Positions 1 through 8,824 of a stretch of 23,699 bases of DNA are shown here, piece by piece. Location of the stretch: contig NQMI01000076.1 of the NCBI GenBank assembly GCA_002270565.1, positions 196,912-220,610 of the forward strand, written 5' to 3'. The stretch is from Stenocarpella maydis. Taxonomy: Eukaryota > Ascomycota > Sordariomycetes > Diaporthales > Diaporthaceae. The position numbers and the translations under genes are program-made. The first letter of the stretch is position 1; each line of letters begins with the position of its first letter. A model generated the notes under the pieces. The model searched no databases. It had not been told where the DNA came from and worked only from the letters and a program-made list of their open reading frames with translations.

Positions 1-80
1 CAACCGCCTAATAATTTATTCCAAATATAAACCCTTGATCTTTTAGGTTTAATATACTCGGAAACCCTTTAATTATTACA
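1..80 (+). repeat. 3' end of the 5' LTR (partial)
   Basis: These 80 bases align without gaps to 7632-7711, the end of the 3' LTR. By eye there are about seven differences, all but one transitions. Both copies finish in ATTACA. The rest of the 5' LTR lies upstream of the window. No convincing tRNA primer-binding site is legible right after position 80, possibly because of mutation. Confidence 0.85.
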
Positions 81-148
81 TTTTAATGACTCTTATTCAT
101 ATGTTACTATGCGGACTTTAAGCAATATTATATACGGAACCCTTTATA

Positions 149-1200
149 ATGTTAGATTCCGGAATGACTACCCCTACCTGCAACCTTCTCCACGAGCTGA
201 ACGAACTCACCAACAATGAGGCTATAGACCCCCATATCCAGGAACTAGTCAACAAGGTTGGGCAGTTGCGCCTCCTCATAGAAGGTCAAGCTCAACGCAA
301 TGCAGAAGTCAAACAGCTTCAACAAAAGATCACCACTCTCCAAGCTAGAGCTAACATCGTTAACACCCCGATCCAAATGAAGGAATATATTAAGCTCAAT
401 ACTTTAGCCCCCTATAACAGAACTACTAGACAACTTTAGGTATACTTAATGCAAGTTAGGGCCTACTAGCGCTTCCATAGGCTAGATGCGCAATCTAGCA
501 GAAAAAGGGTTATATATATATCCTCTTTCCTTAAAGGATAAGCCTTAGCTTGGTTTAAACCCTACCTAACCAACTTTATTAATGCGGAATCATTTAAAGC
601 CTGTAAGCTTAAAATATAACGGATTTTCAGCAGCTATAAAGGCTATAAGAATGCCCTTAGGTCCCTATTTTAGGACCCGAATGAAGAACGGCAGGCAGAA
701 AGGGACCTAGCGAATTGCAAATAGCGTGATTTAGCGATCAACTATATAGCAGAATTCCAGTAAATCTATACTAAAATCAACTATACCAATAATATAAAGA
801 AATTCATATTCTATTATAGATTAAAGGATAAAGTAAAGGATAAACTTAGCAAAGTTATAAACTAACCTAATAATTTTCTATGCTATATATAAATAGCTAT
901 CTAGATTAATAATAGACTCTATAAATAATGCTTGGAAAAGAAAGGATGAACTTCTAAATAAACTATATTCTATAAGTATAAATCCAATATAGGAAAGAAG
1001 TATTAGAAGCTAAGCACCTAGTGGGGATAGTACACAGGCCCTATGGAGCTGGATGTTGCCTAACGTAAGAATAAGAAAAGCATTAAGTACTATAACTATA
1101 ATAAGATAGGACACTTTGCTTCAGAATGCAGGGCTCTAAAGAAAAACAGGGACTGGAAGTTAGTACCTGAAGGAACCCAACAAGCTAATAAAGCTACCCA
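149..1200 (+). pseudogene. decayed gag (capsid and nucleocapsid) of the chromovirus
   Basis: The only long intact piece is the first 96 codons (149-439). It begins MLDSGMTTP and is predicted helical or coiled-coil, with many Gln, Leu and Lys (about residues 30-75). After position 439 the same frame continues with many stops. At 1088-1129, in the same frame as the ATG at 149, the translation shows a CCHC zinc-knuckle layout (x2, x4, x4 spacing). The first two Cys codons read TAC and TAT (Tyr), while the His and last Cys remain. TGC/TGT to TAC/TAT is a G-to-A change as RIP makes. The end of gag is approximate because the gag-pol junction is unreadable. Confidence 0.8.
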
Positions 1201-2421
1201 TCAAGCTAATATAGCTGCCTATAGCACACAAGGACTACCTAAGTCCAAACTGCAATAGGAACTTGCAAATAAGTACTATATCTATAGAATAAATGTATAT
1301 AATTAATATCAGGTATATCCAGATTAAGACCTAGATAAAGGATGCAACTTTTATAACCCTAATGAAGAAGACCTTTACAATAGTCTACACTTCTTACAAT
1401 ATACCAAGTCCTAATATGAGAAATATCAGAAAGATAAGGCATAATAGCAGCCTATCCTACTAATGAAGAATCCCTAGAAGCCCAGAATAACATATATATC
1501 ACTTAGTTGGACAGCTTGCTTTAATAATAGCTATGCTACTTACCATAATAATAAGGAAGCCACCGGATGGTTTCCTAAGAACGCTTTAGGAAAGCAGGGA
1601 AGAACCCTAGCAGTAGGAAATAGAGAGGAACTCCTGCAGATTAACCCCAGGATGGAAGGAAAACCTATCCCTTAGGCCATACTTGCGCCACAAGCCTAGT
1701 GGAAGGAACTGCAAGACTACCTGGGATAAGCGCCCCTTCTAGCCCCAAGAACTAATATTATAGCGGTTATGATTGCAGGAAGACCTTTTGAAGAAACTAT
1801 AGGATAATCTACCCAGGAATACAAGAGACCAGGAGATGTGGGACGCACGTGCCTAACGCATAACAAGCACAAGGACATCTCCTAGGTATCATATATCTAC
1901 AACAGATGCAAGGAATACATAAGGGAGAAAACTAAGTATAACTAGTTTCCCTAATAATATCTAGGTAAGAACATTAAATACACATATAAGCGCAATAATT
2001 TCAAGAACTAGCACCTATACCAAAAACATAATAAGATGGGATACACCCTAATAAGGCTGGACTCCTGCATACCCTTGGAATGCCTATGAAACCCTAACGG
2101 ATGGGCAGATTGCAATAAACCAATCTACAAGGTGCATATGCTTAATAAGACTCAAGATTAGCATCTACTAAGATAGCAAGGGCTGTTGCTTAAAAATCCA
2201 ATAACAAGGGAATAAGAGTATAATATACAACAACTGGTTAATGACTTGCAAGAATTATAAGACATTATAAGGCCAAACCTTGAAAGCATTAAGAAGGTCC
2301 TAGCAGCAGACAAGCAGTTAAAAAATTAGGAGGGCTATCTATAAAACCTCAGATAGCAACCAACTATATCACAAGGTACTTGTGCATAACAACAAGTAAC
2401 TATAGCCACCTGATGGTTCAG

Positions 2422-2730
2422 GTTGAGCTAGGAGTCCACATGTGCTCAGCACTTATTAACAGTAGGGCATAAGGGAATTTCATATCCCTAAAGGTAGTAA
2501 ACGGATACTACCTACTATAGCACAAGAAAAGGGAACCCTATAGACTTAATATAGTGGATGGAACTAAAGTATCTTACGGCAATGGAGTTATTAATATAAA
2601 GACTGATCCCCTCCCAGTTCGGATTTACAACCATATGGAATTACTATTATTTAATATTACTAAGATAGTAAATTATTAATTAATCTTTGGGAATACCTTA
2701 GTTAAGAAAGAATAACCCCTGAATTAATTG
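2422..2730 (+). pseudogene. decayed retroviral-type aspartic protease domain of pol
   Basis: In the frame of position 2422 the translation gives a hydrophobic strand followed by ALINSRA at 2449-2469. This matches the active-site ALIDSGA pattern of gypsy proteases with the catalytic Asp changed to Asn and the Gly to Arg, again G-to-A changes. It continues with a GNFIS-type strand and a region resembling the flap and C-terminal strands. Stops interrupt it near 2470, 2518 and 2680. The frame differs by one from gag and from reverse transcriptase, so an indel has occurred on each side. The assignment rests on the motif and on its position between the knuckle and reverse transcriptase. Confidence 0.65.
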
Positions 2731-3129
2731 GATTACTAGCTAGATCTTTTGGGATAATGCTGTTCCTGAGAAGAGGGTTATAATTAATAGTAAGGGAAGG
2801 AGTTATATTACTAAGGATAGCGAATAGGCGATGCACTTAAATGGACCTACAGATACCTCTGGGAGCGGATAGAAGGCCTGATTTTAGGAAGGCAGAGAAG
2901 GATTAGGCTACTTAAGTGCCTTACGGAAGGACTGAAGCCAATCAGGAGATCACCACTCTAATATAACCAGTCAGTATATAACACAGGAAATATAATAATA
3001 CCTCCTTTACCTAAAAGAAGAAAGAGAAGGGGATAAGACTGATAGACTGGTATGGATATTAAAAGACTATTATGAATTTAAGAAAGTATTCCAGGAATAA
3101 CTTAACACTATATTACTATAATATATATA

Positions 3130-3841
3130 ATAGGATTATGAAATATCATTGAAACCCGGAATAACACCCTAATTCAAGCCCATCTATAGACTTAATAAAA
3201 AACAACTTAAAGCACTCAGGGAATACCTTAATAAAAACCTCTAGAAGGGATTCATCAGGCCATCACAATCACCAGCAGGATACCCAATCCTCTTTATATT
3301 AAAGAAGAATGGCAAGCTATAACTTTATATTAACTACTAGCAATTAAACAACATTACAATTAAAAACCAATACCCTCTCCTGCTCATCAAGGAACTATAG
3401 GATTAACTTAGAGAAGCAAAATAGTTTATAGCACTCAACTTAAAGTATAAATATAACCTTATCTAAATGAAGTAAGGAGAAGAATGAAAGATAGCATTTA
3501 GGATATACTATAGACATTATAAGATAACAGTTATACCCTTTGGATTAACTAATGCACTTATATCATTCCAGAAAATAATTAACCAAGTCCTAAGCAAATA
3601 CCTTAATATCTTTATTATTACCTACTTAAATAACATTTTTATCTTCTTAGAAAACCTTAATAATTATAAAGGATATATTAAAAAGGTTCTCTAAAAGCTT
3701 CAGGATGCTAATCTTCTAGTAAAACTAGAAAAATATAACTAGCGTATATAAAAAGTTAACTACCTTAGATATATAATTAAACCAGGAAAAATCAAGATAT
3801 AAGAAGGAAAGGTTAAAGCAATTAAGGAATAGCCAACCCCT
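3130..3841 (+). pseudogene. decayed reverse transcriptase domain of pol, truncated at the insertion
   Basis: The frame through 3239 and 3623 gives recognisable gypsy reverse transcriptase blocks in order: PIYRLNKKQLKALREYL, GFIRPSQSPAGYPILF, LNNITIKNQYPLLLI, and IPFGLTNALISFQ, here with Val in front. The active-site block appears at 3623-3634 as YLNN instead of the family Y-x-D-D, so both catalytic Asp codons have become Asn. Stops replace expected Trp and Gln codons. The domain runs to the conserved IKEWPTP-like block (Trp codon now TAG) at about 3821-3841 and then breaks off, because the next recognisable pol sequence starts only at 4431. It is clearly non-functional. Confidence 0.92.
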
Positions 3842-4430
3842 ATTCTGATGAATATGTGCTATAAAATAGCATTCAGTTCAGCGTGTGTTTCGGCAGGGTC
3901 GCAGTGTGGTGCCCTGAGGCGAATTCGGACAATTGACAGTGGTCTGGACAACTTTGTATTGAATTAAGTTGGGCTTCTGTAAGCCCTCCTTATATACCCT
4001 CCGACGTCGTCTCACCCCTGGGCACGCTGCGGTCGGCTCTGGTGCAAATTTGCAAATGCCGGAAAATTCGCCCTTCCAACACACCATCTTTGGTTCCAAG
4101 CAGCCAGCCAACCATAGCCCTAGCAATGCCCAAATTAAGTACATACAAACTTCAGAAATCAGGCTATCCAATGCACTAAGTCATATACTTTTTGGGTAAG
4201 AAATAAGGGTAATGCAGAGGTCTGAATTAAGGTGCAAATGCAGGCCAAAATAATCGACTCACGGCCACCAAACTCATCTTGCGTCACGCACGCACTGGGC
4301 GTACTTAGCGAAAATCGCCTGACTCGCAAGTCTAGGGTAACTCCTTGCTAGGAAGTCTAGGGTAACTCCTTACAACGAAGTCTAGGGTAACTCCTTGCAC
4401 GGAGTACCAACGCCCTGCTGAGCGGTTCCG
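3842..4430. other. inserted or replacing segment of unknown origin, apparently not RIP-damaged
   Basis: Pol homology stops after the WPTP-like block at 3841 and resumes at 4431 with an AF-x-x-LK block of the RNase H lead-in. The roughly 50-60 codons that normally join them in Ty3/gypsy are absent, and about 589 bp of visibly more G+C-rich sequence stands in their place. It contains a short palindrome (GCTATAAAATAGC, about 3858-3870), a TATA-like run near 3990, overlapping open frames on both strands (3969-4199 + and 3878-4171 -) with no recognisable protein, and a triplicated 25-bp repeat at its right end. I see no matching terminal repeats or clear target-site duplication. It could be a solo LTR, a small non-autonomous element, or filler DNA from a repair event. 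Confidence 0.6.
4326..4400. repeat. three tandem copies of a 25-bp unit
   Basis: Copies lie at 4326-4350, 4351-4375 and 4376-4400. Each contains AAGTCTAGGGTAACTCCTT, and variation is confined to the last few bases and the joint. The array is at the right end of the foreign patch inside the chromovirus pol region. Confidence 0.9.
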
Positions 4431-4880
4431 TTTAATAAAGCTTTTTAGACACTTAAGGATAAGGTTATAGAAGACCCTATACTTAAGGAAGCAGACCCAA
4501 AGAAGGAATTTGAAATTTATACAAACGCCTTAGATAACGCTATAGGCGGAGAACTTACTTAAAAAGATAACTAAGGGAGGATATACATTATTGCAAACTT
4601 TAGCAAGAAGTTTAATAGACTAGAAATCCAATATACTATACTAGATAAAGAATTTATAGCTATAGTATATACATTCCAGGAATAGTAGTACTACCTTATA
4701 AGAGCTAAAAAGCAGATCAAACTCTATATAAATTATAAGAACCTTATAACCTTTATAACAACTAAAACTCTTAATAAATAATAAGTCAGATATATAGAGT
4801 TCTTATTATAATTTAATATTAAGGTTATCCATGTAGATAGAGTTAAAAACGCAAGGGCAGATACGCTGAGTTAAAGATCT
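4431..4880 (+). pseudogene. decayed RNase H domain of pol
   Basis: In the frame of 4437 the translation starts with an FNKAF-x-TLK block, then a proline-containing linker and KEFEIYTNALDNAIGG at about 4503-4550. This matches the Ty3/gypsy RNase H start, where the first catalytic Asp of the family YTDAS-type motif reads Asn. Further blocks follow: IANFSKKFNRLEIQYTILDKE at about 4590-4650, LITF near 4740 (Asp and His ligands not preserved), and RADTLS near 4856-4873, the usual end of the domain. Several stops are present. The frame is offset from the reverse transcriptase because of the preceding insertion. Confidence 0.85.
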
Positions 4881-4999
4881 AACCATCAGAATAAGGATTC
4901 ACCTATGGAATGGACAGTATTCAGGACCTAAGAAGATAGAAGCCTCATTCTCAACCGCAAGCTTAATGCTATAATTAGGGTCAACTTCCAAACCAGAAA

Positions 5000-5960
5000 A
5001 ACCCCTACTGATCCAAAAGAATAAGATAAATTAATCACAGAAATACATAAAGCACTAGCATATAGCTACCAAGGTGTTATAGTAATAATCAAAAGGATTT
5101 AGCAGAATTACCAGATCCCCAACCTTAAGAGAAAGATTCAAGATATCATTAGCAAATGCAACTCCTGCAACAAAAACAAGGCCTCTAGACACAAACCATA
5201 TGGACTATTAAAATCCCTACCAGTACCCACAGCTATATAGTTATCCATTAGCTTAGACTTCATTATTAAGTTACCTCTCTTATAAGAACCCTTAACTGGA
5301 GTATATTACAACAGTATTCTAGTAGTAGTTTATAGGCTAAGCAAGTATGCATACTTTATACCATATAAGGAAGCTAGCACTATAGAAGAACTCACATATA
5401 TATTCTTGTAAATTATTATAAGTAATCACGAAATACTATATAAGATTATCTTAGATAGAGATAAGCTCTTTATATTAAACTTTTAGAAGTTACTAATAAA
5501 GCAACTTAAAGTAAAGTATAAGCTCTTAATAACAGCATATCTATAAATAGATGAATAAATAGAATAAATTAACTAGATTATAGAATAATACCTCTAACAC
5601 TATATTAACCAATTATAGGATAATTGGGTTAAACTGCTACTACTAGCACAGTTTGCCTACAATAGCGCAACTACTAGCACAACTAAGCAGTTACCTTTCT
5701 TTATACTCTATAGATATAAACTATAGGCATACTATAAATTACTGCTAAATAACACCCTAGCGAAATTAGTAGAATAAAAAGCAATATAAATCAGATAAAT
5801 TCAGAAGAATATTTAAATAGAACTTTCTTTTCTATAAGAATAAATATTAAAATATATAAATTAGAAAAGAATTAAGGAACTAATTCTTAAGGAGGGAGAT
5901 AAGGTCTACCTCCTTTACTAGAATATTAAAACCAAGCAACCCAGCAAAAAGCTTAACCAT
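5000..5960 (+). pseudogene. decayed integrase of the chromovirus
   Basis: It continues in the RNase H frame. The zinc-binding HHCC domain is visible: a His at about 5046, a position where the second His has become Tyr, and CNSC at 5157-5168 with both Cys intact. The catalytic core shows ISLDFIIKLP with its first Asp at 5256-5258, a LDRDKLF block with the second Asp near 5450, and the IDE-x-IE-x-IN region near 5545-5570 that corresponds to the third catalytic residue. A GDKVYLLY-type block near 5895 matches the C-terminal integrase motif. TAG/TAA stops interrupt the frame many times. In life the protein would insert element cDNA into the genome. Confidence 0.85.
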
Positions 5961-6084
5961 AAGAAAATCAGCCCCTTTAAAATTTTAAGAAAACTTTCGA
6001 ATACTAACTATAAACTCTCACTACCCAAGGAAATAAAACAACACCCAGTCTTTTACATCTCACTCTTAGAACCAGCACCCAAAA

Positions 6085-6300
6085 ATACAGAACTCAAAAT
6101 ACAGATTGAAACACTTAATGAATACAATAAGAAATATAAAGTAGAAAACATTATAAACTTAAGATAGCACCAAGAGACAATAGAATACCTTATTAAGTGG
6201 AAAGACTATAACTCCAATAAAAACATATGGGAACCAGCTTAAAACTTAACCCACTGCCATAATGAACTCAAAAAGTATTATATACAGACCATTATAGAAT
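6085..6300 (+). pseudogene. decayed chromodomain at the integrase C-terminus
   Basis: In the same frame as integrase, 6135 onward reads YKVENIINLR, then after a stop (expected Trp) IEYLIKWKDYNS, NIWEPA and a final helix NLTHCHNELKKYY. This is the chromodomain order: a three-strand core with the YLIKWK block, the WEP motif and the C-terminal helix. In chromoviruses this domain steers integration towards heterochromatin marked by H3K9 methylation. One TAG stop lies in the first part and another just after WEPA, so no functional domain is made. Confidence 0.85.
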
Positions 6301-6422
6301 AGTCCTAGAAACCAGGAACGCAGCCTAAAAACCCTATACATAATAAGCTATAACAAACCAACATTGTAATAAAACCATATAATAAACCCCAGACTTTACA
6401 GCTAAAATAGGGAAAATAACTA

Positions 6423-7259
6423 ATAAGAGACTAGTTATAATGGGAATAACTAGAAGCCAGAACTAATTAGATAATAGTTAAATAAGTTCCATTCCCAGTA
6501 ATAGGAATCAGGCACTAAGATGAGCCACCTATAGGCGCATTTCCTTCACTACCCTTATTACTGATACCCATAAATTCAGATTAATTAGTACTATTACTCA
6601 TTAGGGAACTCTAGTTAAAAACTCCTACTTCACCCTCAGAATGCAACCATGCCTCCTACGCTATTATCCCACTAGCCTCCTTAGTAGAACTTTAATAAAC
6701 AACTTCAGCAGACTGCTTAATAATCTGCCTCTACTCTACTTCAGCCTCCTTCTTCTCTACTTGCTTTAACTCCTTTATATTATTAATACCCCAATAAACC
6801 GCATATATTATCTTCTTATACCATAACTGCTTCTGCTTGTAAAGGTATAGAATTCTTGCATTTAGCCATTAGGCCTCCTCCTTTATAGCCTCCAGCTCTT
6901 CCTCCAATTAATAATATATTAGGGTAACCTTATTTAACTAACCAGGAGTGAGACCTTAAATATTATAGTTGGATAAATTAAGGCAAATATAGGTCCAATA
7001 GCGAATAAATTCTAGATCTGTAACCTTACAGTCCTTAGCTAGATTATACTCTTTATAATAAGAATAAGGTATAGAAATAATGCTGCCCTTTAAGGTAATA
7101 GCGAAAAGAAGGGCGGCCTTATGCTTGGTAACGGAAAAGGACTTTGCGGGATGAAACTTAGTAACCCTACCTAATATAATAAATTAGGAAGGAGTGAATA
7201 AGAATGTGGATGAGCGAAAATGACTTACGGAATACTTTTGAGGATAAAAGAAGTAAGGA
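6423..7259 (-). pseudogene. decayed antisense reading frame between chromodomain and 3' LTR
   Basis: On the minus strand a single frame runs from 7259 to about 6423 (roughly 280 codons) with about a dozen stops, all TAA or TAG. The composition is strongly protein-like. First comes a region with HPAKSFSVTKHKAALLFAI at about 7160-7095 (minus strand). Then GLTPG and a Glu/Lys/Leu-rich stretch, for example LEEELEAIKEEA, that looks coiled-coil. Then LYKQKQLWYKKIIYAVYWGI and KELKQVEKKEAEVE, and a polar Ser/Gly/Asn tail. No start codon is legible. Related antisense frames downstream of pol occur, to my knowledge, in other fungal gypsy elements with unknown function. That link is inferred from memory of motif style, not from a search. 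Confidence 0.55.
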
Positions 7260-7268
7260 GGGAGATAG
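7246..7268 (+). other. polypurine tract before the 3' LTR
   Basis: A run of almost pure A/G (only two T) ends directly before the proposed LTR start. In LTR retrotransposons this tract primes plus-strand DNA synthesis, and its end marks the LTR boundary. It supports an LTR starting at 7269 rather than at the TGTAGG farther right. Confidence 0.6.
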
Positions 7269-7711
7269 TATTATAGGCTAACACATATTAGCGGCTAACT
7301 ACTGCAGAAGACAACCCTGTAGGTTGGAAGTAACCCCTAAAAGGAGCGCCCCGCCTGATCTAATCAGCAACGCTACCTTATCAGGGTTAGGGTTAGGGAC
7401 CTATTACAATCAATAGAATCAGTATTAATTCCATTAAGCAACACTTAATCAATAGGATCATTATTAATACTATTAATAACGGATGGAGAGTCAGAATATA
7501 TAAGGATATAATTATCATCGCATTAGATAGCTTTTATAGGAGAGACTCTTCAGTCATCAATCTAAGTATTTAATCCCGATATTGGATAGCCTTACAGCTA
7601 GTAATTATTATCAGTTAATAATATTGCTCAATAACCGCCTAATAATGTATTCCGAATATAAACCCTTAATCTTTCAGGTTTAACATACTCGGAAACCCTT
7701 TAATCATTACA
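7269..7711 (+). repeat. 3' LTR of the chromovirus
   Basis: The 443-bp segment begins TATTATAG, plausibly a mutated TGTTA-type LTR start, and ends ATTACA at 7711. Its last 80 bases match 1-80. A TATA-like box (TATATAAG) lies at about 7497-7504, as expected for the LTR promoter. It contains GGGTTAGGGTTAGGG near 7384-7398. The right edge is well supported by the match to the window start. The left edge is inferred from the polypurine tract. Confidence 0.75.
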
Positions 7712-8824
7712 TATGCCTGGATATAATAGGCATTATAACCCCCAACCAATAATACAGCCTTAATGCCCAGGAACTATAGGTATATCTACAAGTAGTATAT
7801 AGCAAAAGAGCCTTTCTTTAGATGAATCAAATGATACTATCATTAGGCCTGTGGGTATAGTAGAAGGTTGTTGCCCTAAAGTTGATCAGTTGGGGGTTAT
7901 AATTTGGCTTACTTGTCATTATATTGTTATATACCTCTTATATAGAAATCAGTATATTGCAATATTTGGTGCCTATTGCTATATATACCCCTACTTCCAG
8001 CAATCCTTAATAAACTATATGACCTACCACTTAGTATGTATGTCTTTATAGTATTAACGTTTGATTATAACTTGCTGGTGAGGATTTCTATTGCTGTTAA
8101 AGGAGTAATACCTCGTATAGTTCTTGCTTAGTAAGGGTGAGGGTTCAGATACAATGCATACTATTCTTTTTGCCTATTTTTTTTTTGCTAGCTGAACTAT
8201 TTGGCCTTCTAGTTGCTTTTAATAAAGGTATAGGTAGTGGTTGTGCAAGCGGGCACATATACTTGCTATCTATTCGCCTAACTTAACAACGCTATAACAC
8301 CACTAGAAAAAATCATAAACGTAATATAATTTTTGCTCCTGAAGAGCCTGTTTCTAGGCTTTGTAATAATAGTCTTACTTTTTTCATTGATACACTCTTT
8401 ATTGAAGAATGTGGGTTTATAGTTATAGTGTTTAGAATAAGGATGTGCTAAGTACTAGTCTCGGGATTCTTATAGCTACTAGTTATAACATTATACTATC
8501 ACTTAGCTATAACTTTATAAGAAAAAAACATATATATAATCTGATTACTATACTAAATAAATTAAAGCTTCCTCTTTCTTCTGATATTACTCCGGCTGTA
8601 ATAGGCTAAAGTTCTGTTAAGGGAATCTATATTTAGAGTTAGGGGACACCTATGGGCACACTTCAAGGGCTATACCACTAGTATTGATGTTTTACACGTT
8701 TTGCAAACTTTGCAAAATTATATAATAACTACTAATCGACCCCTTAACGTACTTCTCGCTAACAAGCCATTACGCCCTTAAGAAACGCCCTTATATACCC
8801 TCAAACACCATAAATAAGCTAGAA
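7712..8824. other. A+T-rich degenerate sequence without a recognisable gene
   Basis: The stretch is strongly A+T-rich with many TA steps, a T10 run near 8174, and no frame longer than 66 codons. The 66-codon plus-strand frame at 7851-8051 is hydrophobic (rich in Ile, Tyr, Leu) and typical of chance frames in such sequence. It is probably RIP-damaged repeat DNA that lost all recognisable coding signal. I could not match it to the chromovirus or to the inverted-repeat element. Confidence 0.5.

Larger units (their letters stand above)
1..7711 (+). mobile_element. RIP-degraded Ty3/gypsy chromovirus (LTR retrotransposon with chromodomain)
   Basis: The parts appear in canonical order: end of the 5' LTR (1-80), gag with a CCHC knuckle remnant, aspartic protease, reverse transcriptase, RNase H, integrase, chromodomain, polypurine tract and 3' LTR. 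Integrase after RNase H defines Ty3/gypsy, and the chromodomain after integrase defines a chromovirus. Most in-frame stops are TAG or TAA at places where the family has Trp or Gln, and several Asp and Cys codons are changed by G-to-A, the expected RIP signature. Gag and reverse transcriptase lie in one frame, protease in another, and everything after the internal insertion in a third, so small indels have also accumulated. The element cannot be autonomous. The 5' end lies outside the window, so a target-site duplication cannot be checked. Confidence 0.93.

Noticed and set aside
3837..3850. CCCCTATTCTGAT at the left edge of the foreign patch also occurs at the left element terminus (reverse complement at about 11269-11277)
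   Set aside because: The shared stretch is about 13 bases and part of it lies outside the element. Matches of this length are expected by chance in a window this size, and the right edge of the patch has no counterpart.
3858..4398. Solo LTR interpretation of the foreign patch
   Set aside because: A TATA-like run is present, but no TG...CA ends with a flanking target-site duplication could be found, and part of pol is deleted.
8040..8160. A plus-strand stretch faintly resembling a protein kinase segment (VPRIVLA followed by stops)
   Set aside because: The match is a handful of residues in A+T-rich sequence without the His-Arg-Asp or Asp-Phe-Gly motifs, so it is not distinguishable from chance.
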